The notes: generated from the sequence alone by a model not told the origin. A DNA stretch of 64,000 nt from Aliamphritea ceti (GCF_024347215.1 NZ_AP025282.1:3596001-3660000); one strand, 5' to 3'; positions 8,511 to 17,640 are shown, counted from the stretch's first letter. Made by a program: numbers and translations.

Positions 8511-8696
8511 CGCATTATCTCCTGCCGTCATCAATACATATAGGAATACGTTACTCTGCTTCAAATTATGAATAAAGCAAAAAACTAAGAATTTATGTTT
8601 TAAATCAGAGTATTTAAAAGACAGAGAAGTTCAGCGCTTTAAAGCTGTACTGAGGTAAGGAAATGAAATAGCAACGGAATAATGAGAGGAAAACAA

Positions 8697-8723
8697 AGCG
8701 GAAACCTCTTGCAGGTTTCCGCT
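8697..8723 (-). terminator. Terminator after ppiC
   Basis: A perfect 11-bp stem (8697-8707 with 8713-8723), 5-base loop and a reverse-strand T-rich tail (TTTGTTTT). It lies 12 bases past the ppiC stop. Confidence 0.85.
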
Positions 8724-8735
8724 ATCGCGCAGTAA

Positions 8736-9017
8736 TCAGTCTTCGCGGCTGGTTACTTCTACCAGGTGAAAACCGAACTGAGTCTTTACCGGACCCTGAA
8801 CTTCACCTACAGGTGCAGAAAATACAACCTTATCAAACTCAGGTACCATCTGACCCGGGCCAAATGAACCCAAATCTCCACCGGACGCCTTAGAAGGACA
8901 ACCGGAATGCTGCTGAGCTACCTCAGCAAAATCTGCACCTGCTTCAATCTGAGTTTTCAGATCATTACACTGCTCTTCAGTGTTAACCAAAATGTGACGG
9001 GCAGTTGCTCTTGCCAT
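8736..9017 (-). CDS. ppiC: Parvulin-type peptidyl-prolyl cis-trans isomerase
   Basis: A 93-residue single-domain cytoplasmic parvulin, the same length as E. coli PpiC. It carries the family core: RHILV near the N terminus, A-D-F-A-E-V-A-Q-x-H-S-x-C-P-S, GGDLGSFGPGQMVPEFD and the C-terminal TQFGFHLVEV. It catalyses cis-trans isomerisation of peptidyl-prolyl bonds during folding. It is monocistronic, with AGGT before the ATG and a strong terminator. Confidence 0.95.
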   Translation of the reverse strand: MARATARHILVNTEEQCNDLKTQIEAGADFAEVAQQHSGCPSKASGGDLGSFGPGQMVPEFDKVVFSAPVGEVQGPVKTQFGFHLVEVTSRED

Positions 9018-9136
9018 GTTAAATACCTGCTTTTATAAAATTACTGAAGCGTGAAATCACGTCCCGCCACTATAGCATAAGGCGTTCTAAGATCACTTGT
9101 TAACTCACTGAACCGGTTAAAAAAACCAGCAAAACA

Positions 9137-10054
9137 TCAGCGCTGCAAACTCTGCATCAATTGTTGGCGCACCCAGATGCACATGGGATCCCGGTGGTAG
9201 CGCTCATGCCAGTATAGATAAAAGTTAATATTCTGCGACTGCAACGGTGACGGCACTGTCCGATAAATTACCCGACGGCCATCAACGATTCGCTTAGCTA
9301 TCAGCTCTGGCAATACAAACAGCAAATCAGTGGTTTCGCAGAAGTCGGCTACCGACATAAAGTTCGACAGGCGTAATCCTAAATGACGGCTTTTGCCTAA
9401 TGTCTCAAGCCTCTCATCAATAATGCCCATTCCCTGTCCCGTCACAGACACAATGCCATGGCTGGCTGCCAGATAATTCTCAAGCGTCAACTCCTGTTTT
9501 GCCAACGGATGATTTTCACCCATCAGACAAACCGTATGTGTTTGCGCCATGAGTAAACGCCGATACTGACTTTCCGACCGATCAGGAGACAATGCTGTTA
9601 TCGTAAAATGCACATCGCCATTTTCCAGTAACTCAAAATGATTTCGCGGATCAGACCGCATCTCCATTCGCATTTGTGGTGCTTCGTCATACAACACTTT
9701 CATTAGTGGCGGTAAAAAACAGCAAGCCTCTAAATCCAGACCGTAAAAGCGCACCACATCCCGAGCCTGCGAGGGAATAAACTCAGGTTCAGCAATTAAC
9801 TGCGCCGTATCATCAAGCAGTGTCTGTAATTTAGGTAATAAACTGACCGCCCGGGCACTTAAATCATATCCCGCTGTCGTACGTACCAGCAGCTCATCAT
9901 CAAAGGTACCTCTTAAACGCTGCAATGCCCGGCTGACTGCAGGCTGGCTCATATGTAAACGATCGGCAGCCCGGGTTACATGCCGGGTTTCCAAAAGAGC
10001 TAATAAAACCACCAAAAGGTTAAGGTCGATGCTTCTTAAATTCACTTCGCGCAT
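9137..10054 (-). CDS. LysR-family transcriptional regulator
   Basis: A 305-residue LysR-type activator/repressor. The N-terminal helix-turn-helix (RHVTRAADRLHMSQPAVSRALQRLR) covers about residues 20-60 and the effector-binding domain about 95-300. I use the ATG at 10054; a GTG twelve bases upstream is possible and neither has a strong Shine-Dalgarno. It is divergent from the flavodoxin/cytochrome b561/YceI operon with only 84 bases between starts, so it probably controls that operon. The NodD/SyrM-like N terminus (LRSIDLNLLVVLLALLE) is typical of the subfamily. The inducer is unknown. Confidence 0.88.
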   Translation of the reverse strand: MREVNLRSIDLNLLVVLLALLETRHVTRAADRLHMSQPAVSRALQRLRGTFDDELLVRTTAGYDLSARAVSLLPKLQTLLDDTAQLIAEPEFIPSQARDVVRFYGLDLEACCFLPPLMKVLYDEAPQMRMEMRSDPRNHFELLENGDVHFTITALSPDRSESQYRRLLMAQTHTVCLMGENHPLAKQELTLENYLAASHGIVSVTGQGMGIIDERLETLGKSRHLGLRLSNFMSVADFCETTDLLFVLPELIAKRIVDGRRVIYRTVPSPLQSQNINFYLYWHERYHRDPMCIWVRQQLMQSLQR

Positions 10055-10138
10055 AACAACAATCACACCAATGCATTAGATGAATAGATTATGCCGTATT
10101 ACATTAGAGACATCCATTAGCAAACAACGGGCAACAGA

Positions 10139-10735
10139 ATGTCACAGCAGGTCAAAATCGCCATTGCTTACCACAGCGGCTTCGGTCACACCGAAGTACT
10201 GGCCCATGCAGTTGCAGCTGGTGCCGAAAACGCCGGTGCGAAAGCTATTGCCGTTTCAGTAGCAGACCCGGATACGCTGAACTGGGAACAACTGGCTGAA
10301 GCCGACGCTATTATTTTTGGCACGCCGACATATATGGGTAGCGTAAGCGCACCTTTTAAAACCTTTATGGATGCAAGTTCAAAAATCTGGGCGCAACAAG
10401 GCTGGAAAGACAAGCTGGCAGCAGGATTCACTAATTCGTCAAGCCAGAGTGGTGACAAATTAAATACGCTCATACAACTGTCCGTTTATGCCGCATCACA
10501 CAGCATGAACTGGATCAGTCTGGGGCTGATGCCTGGTAATAACAGTAGCCTGGGCAGCAATGCAGACTTAAACAGATTAGGTAGTTTTTTGGGTGCGATG
10601 GCTCAAAGCAACAGCGACCAGTGTGCTGAAGTTACACCACCGCAATCGGATCGTGATACAGCACAGGCACTTGGTGCCAGAGTCGCTGCTGCCGCTCAGC
10701 GCTGGCAGTTAAAAACAGAGCCATGCAGCCACTAA
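10139..10735 (+). CDS. Flavodoxin-fold NAD(P)H oxidoreductase (WrbA-like)
   Basis: A 198-residue FMN-binding protein. The phosphate-binding loop is AYHSGFGHTEVLA near the N terminus, followed by GTPTYMGSVSAPFKTFMD, which matches the WrbA family isoalloxazine-binding region, and by TNSSSQSGDK. WrbA-type proteins are NAD(P)H:quinone oxidoreductases. It is first in an operon with cytochrome b561 and a YceI-like protein, suggesting a redox or quinone/oxidative-stress role. It diverges from a LysR regulator that probably controls it. Confidence 0.85.
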   Translation: MSQQVKIAIAYHSGFGHTEVLAHAVAAGAENAGAKAIAVSVADPDTLNWEQLAEADAIIFGTPTYMGSVSAPFKTFMDASSKIWAQQGWKDKLAAGFTNSSSQSGDKLNTLIQLSVYAASHSMNWISLGLMPGNNSSLGSNADLNRLGSFLGAMAQSNSDQCAEVTPPQSDRDTAQALGARVAAAAQRWQLKTEPCSH

Positions 10736-10756
10736 CCCGGGATACAGGATTTAACT

Positions 10757-11323
10757 ATGTCACTGTCAATTAAAAACACGAGAAGCACTTATGGCCTTGC
10801 CAGCATTTCATTGCACTGGATTATGGCGTTAGCAATTATTGGCTTGTATTTGCTCGGTTTGTATATAGATTCGTTAGATTATTACGACCCTAATTATCGG
10901 ACCCTTCCACACTGGCATAAAAGCATAGGTATTATTTTGCTGGGCTTTTATGTATTCAGACTGGCCTGGAATCTGATTAATCCGCATCCGGAACCACTAT
11001 CACAACCGGCACTGGCACAGTTAGCAACTAAAATCGTACATAAACTGATGTACGTACTGATAATTCTGATTTTAGTATCCGGCTATCTGATTTCAACGGC
11101 TGACGGACGTGCCATCGCTGTATTTAACTGGTTCGAAATACCTGCTATTCCAGCGTTACTGGAACGACAGGAAGATACAGCCGGATTCTTACACTACTGG
11201 CTGGCCACAGGCTTGATCTCCCTTGCCGGACTTCATGCTTTGGCTGCACTGAAGCACCATTTCATTAATAAAGACCAAACCCTGAATCGTATGTTAGGGA
11301 AAGCACAATCCACCCAGGAGTAA
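10757..11323 (+). CDS. Cytochrome b561 (di-heme, quinol-oxidising)
   Basis: A 188-residue inner-membrane protein with four hydrophobic helices and the bacterial CybB architecture. His20 and His54, and His146 and His160, are spaced exactly 34 and 14 residues apart, like the heme ligands of E. coli CybB. CybB is reported to oxidise ubiquinol, reducing superoxide. It sits between a flavodoxin-type reductase and a YceI-like protein; a b561-YceI pairing is common in gammaproteobacteria. An AGGA lies before the ATG. Confidence 0.9.
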   Translation: MSLSIKNTRSTYGLASISLHWIMALAIIGLYLLGLYIDSLDYYDPNYRTLPHWHKSIGIILLGFYVFRLAWNLINPHPEPLSQPALAQLATKIVHKLMYVLIILILVSGYLISTADGRAIAVFNWFEIPAIPALLERQEDTAGFLHYWLATGLISLAGLHALAALKHHFINKDQTLNRMLGKAQSTQE

Positions 11324-11327
11324 ACAC

Positions 11328-11900
11328 ATGAAACTGAACACGACTCTGGCCGGCGCATTACTGGCTACTTCAATCCTTGCTGCCCCAGGCATCCAGGCTG
11401 CTGACTACACGATCGATACTAAAGGCGCACACGCCTCTATTAATTTTCGTGTAAGTCACCTGGGCTACAGCTGGCTGGAAGGTCGCTTCAATGAGTTTGG
11501 CGGCCAGTTCAGCTACGACGAAGCGAACCCAAATGCTTCAACTGTAGAAGTTGAAATCAATACAGCAAGTGTTGATTCCAACCACGCTGAGCGTGATAAG
11601 CACATCCGTAGCGGAGATTTCCTGGATGTAGACACCTACCCAAAAGCAAGCTTCAAGAGCACAGGTTTTGCAGCTGACACTGGCGTGCTGAGTGGTGACC
11701 TTACCCTGCACGGTGTTACTAAGCCAGTACAGATCCAGGTATCTAAAATTGGCCAGGGTGATGACCCATGGGGCGGCTACCGTGCAGGCTTCAGCGGTAC
11801 TACCGAATTCAAAATGAAAGATTTCGGAATGACTAAGAATCTGGGCCCGGCATCAGAGACCGTTTACATGGAATTGCATGTAGAAGGTATTCGTCAGTAA
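11328..11900 (+). CDS. yceI: YceI-family periplasmic lipid-binding protein
   Basis: A 190-residue protein with a clear Sec signal peptide (residues 1-24, cleavage after IQA) followed by a lipocalin-like YceI domain. Features include DTKGAHASINFRVSHLGYSWLEGRF near the mature N terminus and GDLTLHGVTKPV. YceI proteins bind polyisoprenoid chains such as ubiquinone in the periplasm, which fits the adjacent b561. The Shine-Dalgarno AGGAG overlaps the stop codon of the b561 gene, four bases upstream of this start, indicating coupling. A strong terminator follows. Confidence 0.92.
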   Translation: MKLNTTLAGALLATSILAAPGIQAADYTIDTKGAHASINFRVSHLGYSWLEGRFNEFGGQFSYDEANPNASTVEVEINTASVDSNHAERDKHIRSGDFLDVDTYPKASFKSTGFAADTGVLSGDLTLHGVTKPVQIQVSKIGQGDDPWGGYRAGFSGTTEFKMKDFGMTKNLGPASETVYMELHVEGIRQ

Positions 11901-11916
11901 GTCATGACAAATTTGA

Positions 11917-11944
11917 AAAAAATGCGCCCTACGGCGCATTTTTT
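11917..11944 (+). terminator. Terminator of the flavodoxin-b561-yceI operon
   Basis: A 12-bp stem (11917-11928 with 11933-11944) with CTAC loop, ending in a T run; A-rich on the other side, so possibly bidirectional. Confidence 0.9.
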
Positions 11945-12100
11945 ATGTCCGTAAGAAAAGTCAGCTAAAGAGTAAGATAAATAACAGAAGGGGAAATAAA
12001 TGCGTAAAGATCAGTACTGCCCGGCAAACGCCGATCAGAACAGAGGAATAAGACTGGAAGCAGCCCGGCCAGAGCAAGCCAAGCTGCTCTCTGGGATAAG

Positions 12101-12316
12101 TTAAGCTGAAATAGTTACGTTTTCAGCTTGTAGCCCTTTCTGACCTTCAACCACTTCGAAGGTTACCTGTTGCCCTTCAACCAAGGAGCGACGCCCGGTA
12201 CCGTTGATTGCTCGAAAATGTACAAATACGTCAGGCGCACCTTGGCGTTCAATGAAGCCAAAACCTTTTTCGTCGTTGAACCATTTCACTACACCAGATA
12301 ATAGTTGATCAGACAT
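12101..12316 (-). CDS. Cold-shock-domain protein
   Basis: A 71-residue CSD nucleic-acid-binding protein with RNP1 (KGFGFI) and RNP2 (VFVHF) motifs and the typical GVVKWFNDEKGFGF start. It acts as an RNA chaperone or antiterminator. A strong GAGGAAGG precedes the ATG. It is divergent from the DUF2058 gene. A second, closely similar cold-shock gene lies at 13568 on the other strand. Its insert AINGTGRRSLVEGQ differs from the AINTDGFKTLTEGQ of the second copy. Confidence 0.95.
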   Translation of the reverse strand: MSDQLLSGVVKWFNDEKGFGFIERQGAPDVFVHFRAINGTGRRSLVEGQQVTFEVVEGQKGLQAENVTISA

Positions 12317-12630
12317 ACCTTCCTCTTCTTATATTTTGGTGCCTGCAGACTGTTCCGTCAGACATCCTTTGCTATTTAGAAATCTTTAACTCCCGGATAG
12401 ACTAAAGATTTCACATCAACAAAAAATTAGCTTTTCAGCCGGGCCGGGGCATGCTATGAAAAAAGCCAAATACATCTTCTACTTATAAAAACGAAGATAT
12501 GCAAGCCAGTATCTTCACTTTTTGTGTAATTTCTATGAACCTTGCCGCAAAAAAATCAATTATTTAGAGACAAAACAACGAATATGCTAGACTGTCTGCC
12601 GTCAAATTCACGATCGATCTGGAAAATAAG
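12317..12630. other. Divergent regulatory region between cold-shock gene and DUF2058 gene
   Basis: A 314-base gap without a gene. It must contain both promoters and possibly the long leader usual for cold-shock genes. No specific motif could be assigned. Confidence 0.4.
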
Positions 12631-13188
12631 ATGGCAGGTTCACTTCAGGATCAACTACTCGGCGCCGGTCTGGCCTCTAAAAAACAGGCCAACAAAGCCA
12701 AAGCTGATCAGCGTAAAAAAACTAAGCAGTCAAAAACTGTTAAAAAAGGTCAGGTTTACCAGGACCAGGACGAGATAAAGCGTCAGGCAACTATTGCCAA
12801 ACAGAAAGAAGAAAAACTGGCAAAAGATAAAGCGCTGAATAAAGAGCGGGAAGAACAGCGCCTGCAGAAAGAAATAGACGCAGCAGCCCGTCAGATCATT
12901 CAGCAAAATGTTATCAGCATGCCTGCAAACGGCGAGGTTGAATATAACTTCGTTGATAACGGTAAGATAAAGAAACTCTACGTTAATAATGAACTGCAAA
13001 ATCAGTTAGCTAACGGCAATCTTGCAATCGCCCTGCTCGACAACCGTCATGTCATCATTCCCGCTGGCGCTGCAGAGAAGATTTTCGAACGTCGCCCGGA
13101 GCTGATCATTAGCCGACAGGAGAAAGAAGACATCGATCCGGATGATCCTTATGCCGACTTCCAGATTCCTGATGATTTAATGTGGTGA
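12631..13188 (+). CDS. DUF2058 (YaiL-like) nucleoprotein
   Basis: A 185-residue basic, charged protein of the YaiL/DUF2058 family. The N terminus (SLQDQLLGAGLASKKQANKAK) and the C-terminal DDPYADFQIPDDLMW are hallmarks shared with E. coli YaiL. The middle (about 40-90) is a Lys/Glu/Gln-rich helix likely to form a coiled coil; a compact domain with IKKLYVNN and VIIPA follows. The family is described as a nucleoprotein/polynucleotide-associated enzyme but has no proven activity. It is monocistronic with its own terminator. Confidence 0.88.
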   Translation: MAGSLQDQLLGAGLASKKQANKAKADQRKKTKQSKTVKKGQVYQDQDEIKRQATIAKQKEEKLAKDKALNKEREEQRLQKEIDAAARQIIQQNVISMPANGEVEYNFVDNGKIKKLYVNNELQNQLANGNLAIALLDNRHVIIPAGAAEKIFERRPELIISRQEKEDIDPDDPYADFQIPDDLMW

Positions 13189-13203
13189 TCTGAAATACTC
13201 AAA

Positions 13204-13235
13204 TCTGGCTGGAAGCCTCCAGCCAGAGCTTTTTA
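13204..13235 (+). terminator. Terminator after the DUF2058 gene
   Basis: A perfect 10-bp stem (13204-13213 with 13218-13227), AGCC loop, then GCTTTTT. It lies 16 bases past the stop. Confidence 0.88.
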
Positions 13236-13567
13236 AAAACTGCTAAAAACGTGCCTGCATCTAGCAGGAAAATGTTACAAAAAAACATGCAAAATCCCCC
13301 TTCAAGTTCAAAAAAATCAACGTCTTAAGCTGGTTATCTTTTCACCGAATATGCTCTTCCACTCTCCAGATAAATAGCATAGAATGTCGATAGCTTGAAA
13401 GTAAGGCTCGTTTTTTATGATTTAAATCCTGGTATCCCAACCTGAATGATGAAGATATTTAGCATAAAGTCATAAATGTAGTACCTACATTTCTTAGCTC
13501 AACGGTGGTAATAAACACAGCGTTAATTACCGCTTAAATTATTTATATTTTTTGTAGGATACACATT
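13236..13567 (+). promoter_or_regulatory. Long upstream region of the second cold-shock gene
   Basis: About 330 bases with no gene between the DUF2058 terminator and the cold-shock start. Long 5' leaders that fold differently at low temperature are established for cspA-type genes, and the length here allows one. The start site of transcription cannot be read. The Shine-Dalgarno TAGGAT precedes the ATG. Confidence 0.4.
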
Positions 13568-13774
13568 ATGTCTACTACTACTGGTACCGTTAAATGGTTC
13601 AATGCCGATAAAGGCTATGGTTTTATCGAGCAGGAAAGCGGTCCTGACGTATTCGTTCACTTCCGTGCGATCAACACAGATGGCTTCAAGACTCTGACTG
13701 AAGGTCAGCAGGTTTCTTTTGAAGTTACTCAGGGCCAGAAAGGTCCTCAAGCTGAGAACGTTTCTGTTCTGTAA
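13568..13774 (+). CDS. Cold-shock-domain protein
   Basis: A 68-residue CSD protein with KGYGFI (RNP1) and VFVHF (RNP2). It resembles the protein at 12101-12316 in most of its core. It is an RNA-binding chaperone by family. It ends at a terminator with a UUCG tetraloop 10 bases beyond the stop. Whether it is cold-induced or constitutive cannot be told from the protein alone. Confidence 0.95.
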   Translation: MSTTTGTVKWFNADKGYGFIEQESGPDVFVHFRAINTDGFKTLTEGQQVSFEVTQGQKGPQAENVSVL

Positions 13775-13784
13775 GCTGGCTTCT

Positions 13785-13816
13785 AAGCTGTAGCCTTCGG
13801 GTTACAGCTTAATTTT
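13785..13816 (+). terminator. UUCG-capped terminator after the cold-shock gene
   Basis: Arms 13785-13795 and 13800-13810 pair over 11 bp with one G-U, closed by C(TTCG)G, then AATTTTCT. It may also serve the convergent methyltransferase gene. Confidence 0.88.
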
Positions 13817-13830
13817 CTGCTCTACCTCTG

Positions 13831-14433
13831 TTACATCCCTTTATCTGATTTCTGCCACACTAATAGCTGATTATTTGCCGGCATAGTTACGTCTGCAGTA
13901 AGTCTCAGCCCTTCAGATTCAGCCAGCGCATTCACCGCTGAATAATCCCGGATACCGCTATCCGGATCCCTTTGCTGTAACCACATATCAAACTCAGCAT
14001 TACTCGCACTGGTATACTCCCCGGCATAACGGAATGGCCCATAAACGATAAGCTGTCCGCCATGCTCAAGACTTGCCCCTACTCCGGAAAAAAAGCACTT
14101 CACCTGTGCCCATCCCATGATATGTAATGTATTGGCAGTAAAAACCACATCAACCGGCTCCACACCCCAGTCAGGCTGACAAACATCAACCACCTTCGGC
14201 GCTAAAATATTCCCCACCGACCCAGCTGCCAGATTAATCTGCAATGCATCATGATTCATAGCCAGCTCTGTAGGCTGCCAGCTAAGCAGAGGAAACTGAT
14301 TAGCGAAGAATAACGCGTGTTGACCAGAGCCGCTGCCAATCTCAAGCATTCTGCGGCTATTAACCAACAGTTTGTCTAGCTGCTCAAAAATTGGCTGCTG
14401 ATTACGCTCACAACTGGGCGAAAAGTTAAGCAT
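13831..14433 (-). CDS. DUF938 SAM-dependent methyltransferase
   Basis: A 200-residue class I methyltransferase-like protein. Motif I LEIGSGSGQH lies at about residues 30-39, preceded by the family N terminus FSPSCERNQQPI. FTANTLHIMGW (motif IV region) and the YGPFRYAGEYTSASNAEFD segment are characteristic of DUF938. The substrate is unknown for the family. A good AGGAG lies before the ATG. It is divergent from the sensor kinase gene and converges on the cold-shock gene. Confidence 0.88.
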   Translation of the reverse strand: MLNFSPSCERNQQPIFEQLDKLLVNSRRMLEIGSGSGQHALFFANQFPLLSWQPTELAMNHDALQINLAAGSVGNILAPKVVDVCQPDWGVEPVDVVFTANTLHIMGWAQVKCFFSGVGASLEHGGQLIVYGPFRYAGEYTSASNAEFDMWLQQRDPDSGIRDYSAVNALAESEGLRLTADVTMPANNQLLVWQKSDKGM

Positions 14434-14566
14434 TGAAACTCCTGATTTAGAATCTGAACATTGGTTGACACATACATCACTATTGCAATCTATCCATCAG
14501 CCACCCAACATAGTTACAGTCGATAACGATTACAAGACTCTTTATTTCAAATTCGGGGCCATCAAC

Positions 14567-16228
14567 TTGCTCAAGTCTAACTGGTTAATTTCAGCCTTTT
14601 TCATTTGCTTCTCGCTACAAAGTTTTGCGACCGAAACAATTGTCATAGGTGGTGATTACTCTTACCCCCCGTATGAATTCATCGACGAAAACGGCCAACC
14701 CAGCGGTTATAACGTTGAATTGACCCGAGCCATTGCCGAAGTAATGGGGATGAAAATCGAATTCAAAATGGATCGGTGGTCAGTGGTCAGAGACGCGCTT
14801 AAAAACGGTGAAATAGATGCACTGCAAGGCATGGTTAGCTCAGCGGAACGGGGGAAACAATTTCTCTTCAGCCCACCACACGCCATTGTCCATCAATCCA
14901 TTTTTGCCCGGCGCGATGATTCGCGCGCGACCACTCTTACAGAGTTAAAAGACAGACAGGTCGTCGTCCAAAAAAATGGCATCATGCATGATTATTTATT
15001 ACAGAATAACGTTGGCGCAATCATCAACACTGCAGAAACCCATGCTGATGCCCTGCGACAACTCTCTGCAGGTAAACATGACTTTGCACTGGTCGCCAAT
15101 CTTCCAGGCCTGTATCTGGAGCAGGAATTAGGCCTCAATAACATCATGCCTGTGGGCCAGCCTTTTCAGGCTCAACAATATGGTTATGCCGTACTACAAG
15201 GCAATGAAGCACTATTGGCACGCTTCAGTGAGGGCCTGGCAATACTCAATAATACGGGCCGCAAGCAGGAAATTTACAACAAATGGCTAGGGTCATTACA
15301 GGACAGAGGTGTCCCCTGGCGCGACATAGGTAAAATTACATTCTGGGCATCTGTGCTGTTATTAATATTCTTAAGTGTCGCGGTAATCTGGAACCGGCTT
15401 TTGAAACGGGAAGTAAACAAGCGCACCAGAGAACTTCATATCCAGCAACAACAGCTCATTCAGGCCGACAAGATGACCTCCCTGGGCATTCTGGTTTCAG
15501 GTGTCGCCCATGAAATTAACAATCCTACCGGCCTTCTGCTCCTCAACTTGCCCATCATCCAGGATGCCTGGCGCGACTGCGAACTCACACTTGAAGAACG
15601 ATTCAGGGAACAGGGGGATTTTGATCTGGGTGGCCTGCCCTATTCGCAAATGCGGGAAGAAATACCCGCCCTGCTCGATGACATGCACAACGGAGCAAGG
15701 CGTATAAAGCGCATAGTTAACGATCTGAAAGACTTCTCACGCCAGGAAGATGATGACATACAAGAAGCCTTCAACCTTAACGACGTAGTCAATACCACTA
15801 CCCGACTGCTGGACAACAACATTAATAAATACACTGATAACTTCAGTACCCGTTTAGCAAGCCACCTACCCGATAGTAGCGGTAACGCACAACGTATCGA
15901 ACAAGTAATCATTAACCTGATCGTCAATGCCTGCCAGGCACTGGATGACAGATCCAGCAGCATCCAACTGAAAACTTTTTATCTGCCCACCCAGAATTTG
16001 GTTGGATTAGACATCATCGATCAAGGCCATGGGATCGACCCGCAAGATCAACCACGACTGATTGATCCGTTTTTCACTACCCGACGCGAACATGGCGGCA
16101 CAGGTCTCGGCCTGTCGATATCCAGTGGTATTGTTAAAACCCATGGCGGCCAGTTAGAATTCGCCGCCAATCAGCCCCGGGGAACCCGGGTACGAATGAC
16201 AATTGCCTGTAACCCGGAAAGTCTATGA
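14567..16228 (+). CDS. Sensor histidine kinase with periplasmic amino-acid-binding domain
   Basis: A 553-residue membrane kinase. A signal/anchor segment (about 1-22) is followed by a family-3 solute-binding domain (about 23-245; GGDYSYPPYEFIDENGQPSGYNVEL is the classic start), a transmembrane helix (about 258-280, ITFWASVLLLIFLSVAVIW), and a HisKA domain with phospho-acceptor His315 in GVAHEINNP. The HATPase domain has N-box NLIVNACQAL, DQGHGID and GGTGLGLSIS. The start is uncertain: no ATG exists in the 5' region. I prefer the TTG at 14567, with GGGG upstream, giving an ideal signal peptide. A TTG at 14465 would add 34 residues, but those bases look like a -35 box (TTGACA). The stop overlaps the regulator start (ATGA). 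It probably senses an acidic amino acid, judged from the downstream aspartase and symporter. Confidence 0.88.
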   Translation: MLKSNWLISAFFICFSLQSFATETIVIGGDYSYPPYEFIDENGQPSGYNVELTRAIAEVMGMKIEFKMDRWSVVRDALKNGEIDALQGMVSSAERGKQFLFSPPHAIVHQSIFARRDDSRATTLTELKDRQVVVQKNGIMHDYLLQNNVGAIINTAETHADALRQLSAGKHDFALVANLPGLYLEQELGLNNIMPVGQPFQAQQYGYAVLQGNEALLARFSEGLAILNNTGRKQEIYNKWLGSLQDRGVPWRDIGKITFWASVLLLIFLSVAVIWNRLLKREVNKRTRELHIQQQQLIQADKMTSLGILVSGVAHEINNPTGLLLLNLPIIQDAWRDCELTLEERFREQGDFDLGGLPYSQMREEIPALLDDMHNGARRIKRIVNDLKDFSRQEDDDIQEAFNLNDVVNTTTRLLDNNINKYTDNFSTRLASHLPDSSGNAQRIEQVIINLIVNACQALDDRSSSIQLKTFYLPTQNLVGLDIIDQGHGIDPQDQPRLIDPFFTTRREHGGTGLGLSISSGIVKTHGGQLEFAANQPRGTRVRMTIACNPESL

Positions 16229-17634
16229 GTAACGCTAGTCTGTACCCTGAATTCGGCATTTTGCTGGTCGATGATGAAACCTCTTTTCTACGCAGCCTAA
16301 GTCTGACACTGAGACGTAGCGGCAATATTACCCATCTGCACCAATGCAGCGACAGCCGGGAAGTCATGCCTTTACTTGCCAGTCAAAATATCGGACTGGT
16401 ATTACTGGATCTGACCATGCCGCACATTTCCGGTGAACAGCTACTACAGCAGATTACCGAAAGCTACCCGGATATTGGCGTGATAATTATCAGCGGACTG
16501 AATCAGGTAGAGTCCGCGGTTAGCTGTCTGCAGCAAGGTGCGTTTGACTACTTCGTCAAAACCAGTGAAGAAGGTCGCTTGATTGAAGGCATTAAACGCG
16601 CAATCCGGATGCAGGAATTGTTGCGCGAAAACCAGGCCCTCGGCCAGCGAATGCTCAGTAATACACTGGAGCATCCTGAAATATTCGAGCCGATTATCAG
16701 CCGTAGTAAACAAATGCATGGCGTCTTTCAGTACTCTGAATCAATCGCCCCCAGCTCTCAGCCATTACTGATTTGTGGCGAAAGTGGTACCGGTAAAGAA
16801 CTGCTGGCAAAAGCGGTCCACCAGCTCAGTAAACGTAAAGGTGAACTGGTCACTGTTAATATCGCCGGGCTGGATGATCACATCTTTGCAGATACCCTGT
16901 TTGGCCACCAGCGAGGCGCCTTTACCGGTGCCGATAAGGACCGCCCGGGTCTGATCGAACAGGCCAGCAACGGTACACTTTTTCTCGATGAAATTGGTGA
17001 TCTCAGCCCAACCTCTCAAATCAAATTATTACGCCTGCTACAGGAAGGCGAATACTATCCTCTGGGAAGCGACCGGCCTAAACGCAGCAGTGCCCGAATT
17101 ATTGCAGCAACACACCAGGACCTGCAGCACAAACAGCAGGACGGAGACTTCAGACGGGATCTGTATTACCGGCTTTGCACTCACCAAGTGAGAATCCCTC
17201 CTTTGCGACAGCGTAAAGAAGATCTGCCGTTGCTGCTTGATCACTTTCTGCAATTGGCTGCAGAAGATATGCATAAAACAGTACCTGGTTACCCTCCGGA
17301 GCTTACTCAGCTACTGGCAACCCACAGCTTTCCTGGCAACATTCGTGAATTAAGGGCACTGGTGTTTGATGCCCTCAGCAGACACCGTTCACATTTGCTG
17401 TCACTGGACGTATTCAGACAGGCTCTGAATCAAGTTGATGAAGAAACACCTCTCACTCAGGACTCTGCAGCCGTGCAATTTAATCCTGATTCAAGCCTGC
17501 CGACACTCACTGAAATCAATAACTTGCTGGTTAATGAAGCAATGCACCGGGCAGACAATAACCAGTCACTGGCTGCACGCTTACTGGGAATTTCACAGCC
17601 GGCACTTAGTAAACGTTTAAAAAACATGCGCTAA
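16225..17634 (+). CDS. NtrC-family sigma-54-dependent response regulator
   Basis: A 469-residue regulator with three domains. The receiver (about 11-125) has Asp16-Asp17, acceptor Asp62 (LLDLTMP) and Lys112. The AAA+ domain has Walker A GESGTGKE (185-192), the sigma-54 contact loop GAFTGA (231-236), Walker B TLFLDEIGDL and the R-finger region FRRDLYYRL. A Fis-type helix-turn-helix lies at the C terminus (NQSLAARLLGISQPALSKRLKNMR). It overlaps the kinase gene by four bases. It is the natural activator of the sigma-54 promoter at 17847-17862, through palindromes at 17641-17764. Its domain layout is like DctD, but the partner kinase has an SBP-type sensor. Confidence 0.95.
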   Translation: MSNASLYPEFGILLVDDETSFLRSLSLTLRRSGNITHLHQCSDSREVMPLLASQNIGLVLLDLTMPHISGEQLLQQITESYPDIGVIIISGLNQVESAVSCLQQGAFDYFVKTSEEGRLIEGIKRAIRMQELLRENQALGQRMLSNTLEHPEIFEPIISRSKQMHGVFQYSESIAPSSQPLLICGESGTGKELLAKAVHQLSKRKGELVTVNIAGLDDHIFADTLFGHQRGAFTGADKDRPGLIEQASNGTLFLDEIGDLSPTSQIKLLRLLQEGEYYPLGSDRPKRSSARIIAATHQDLQHKQQDGDFRRDLYYRLCTHQVRIPPLRQRKEDLPLLLDHFLQLAAEDMHKTVPGYPPELTQLLATHSFPGNIRELRALVFDALSRHRSHLLSLDVFRQALNQVDEETPLTQDSAAVQFNPDSSLPTLTEINNLLVNEAMHRADNNQSLAARLLGISQPALSKRLKNMR

Positions 17635-17640
17635 ATACCC

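Noticed and set aside
14465..14566. N-terminal extension of the sensor kinase from a TTG at 14465
   Set aside because: The first bases form a perfect TTGACA -35 box, the added residues do not resemble part of the domain, and the start at 14567 gives an ideal signal peptide with an upstream GGGG. Not excluded.
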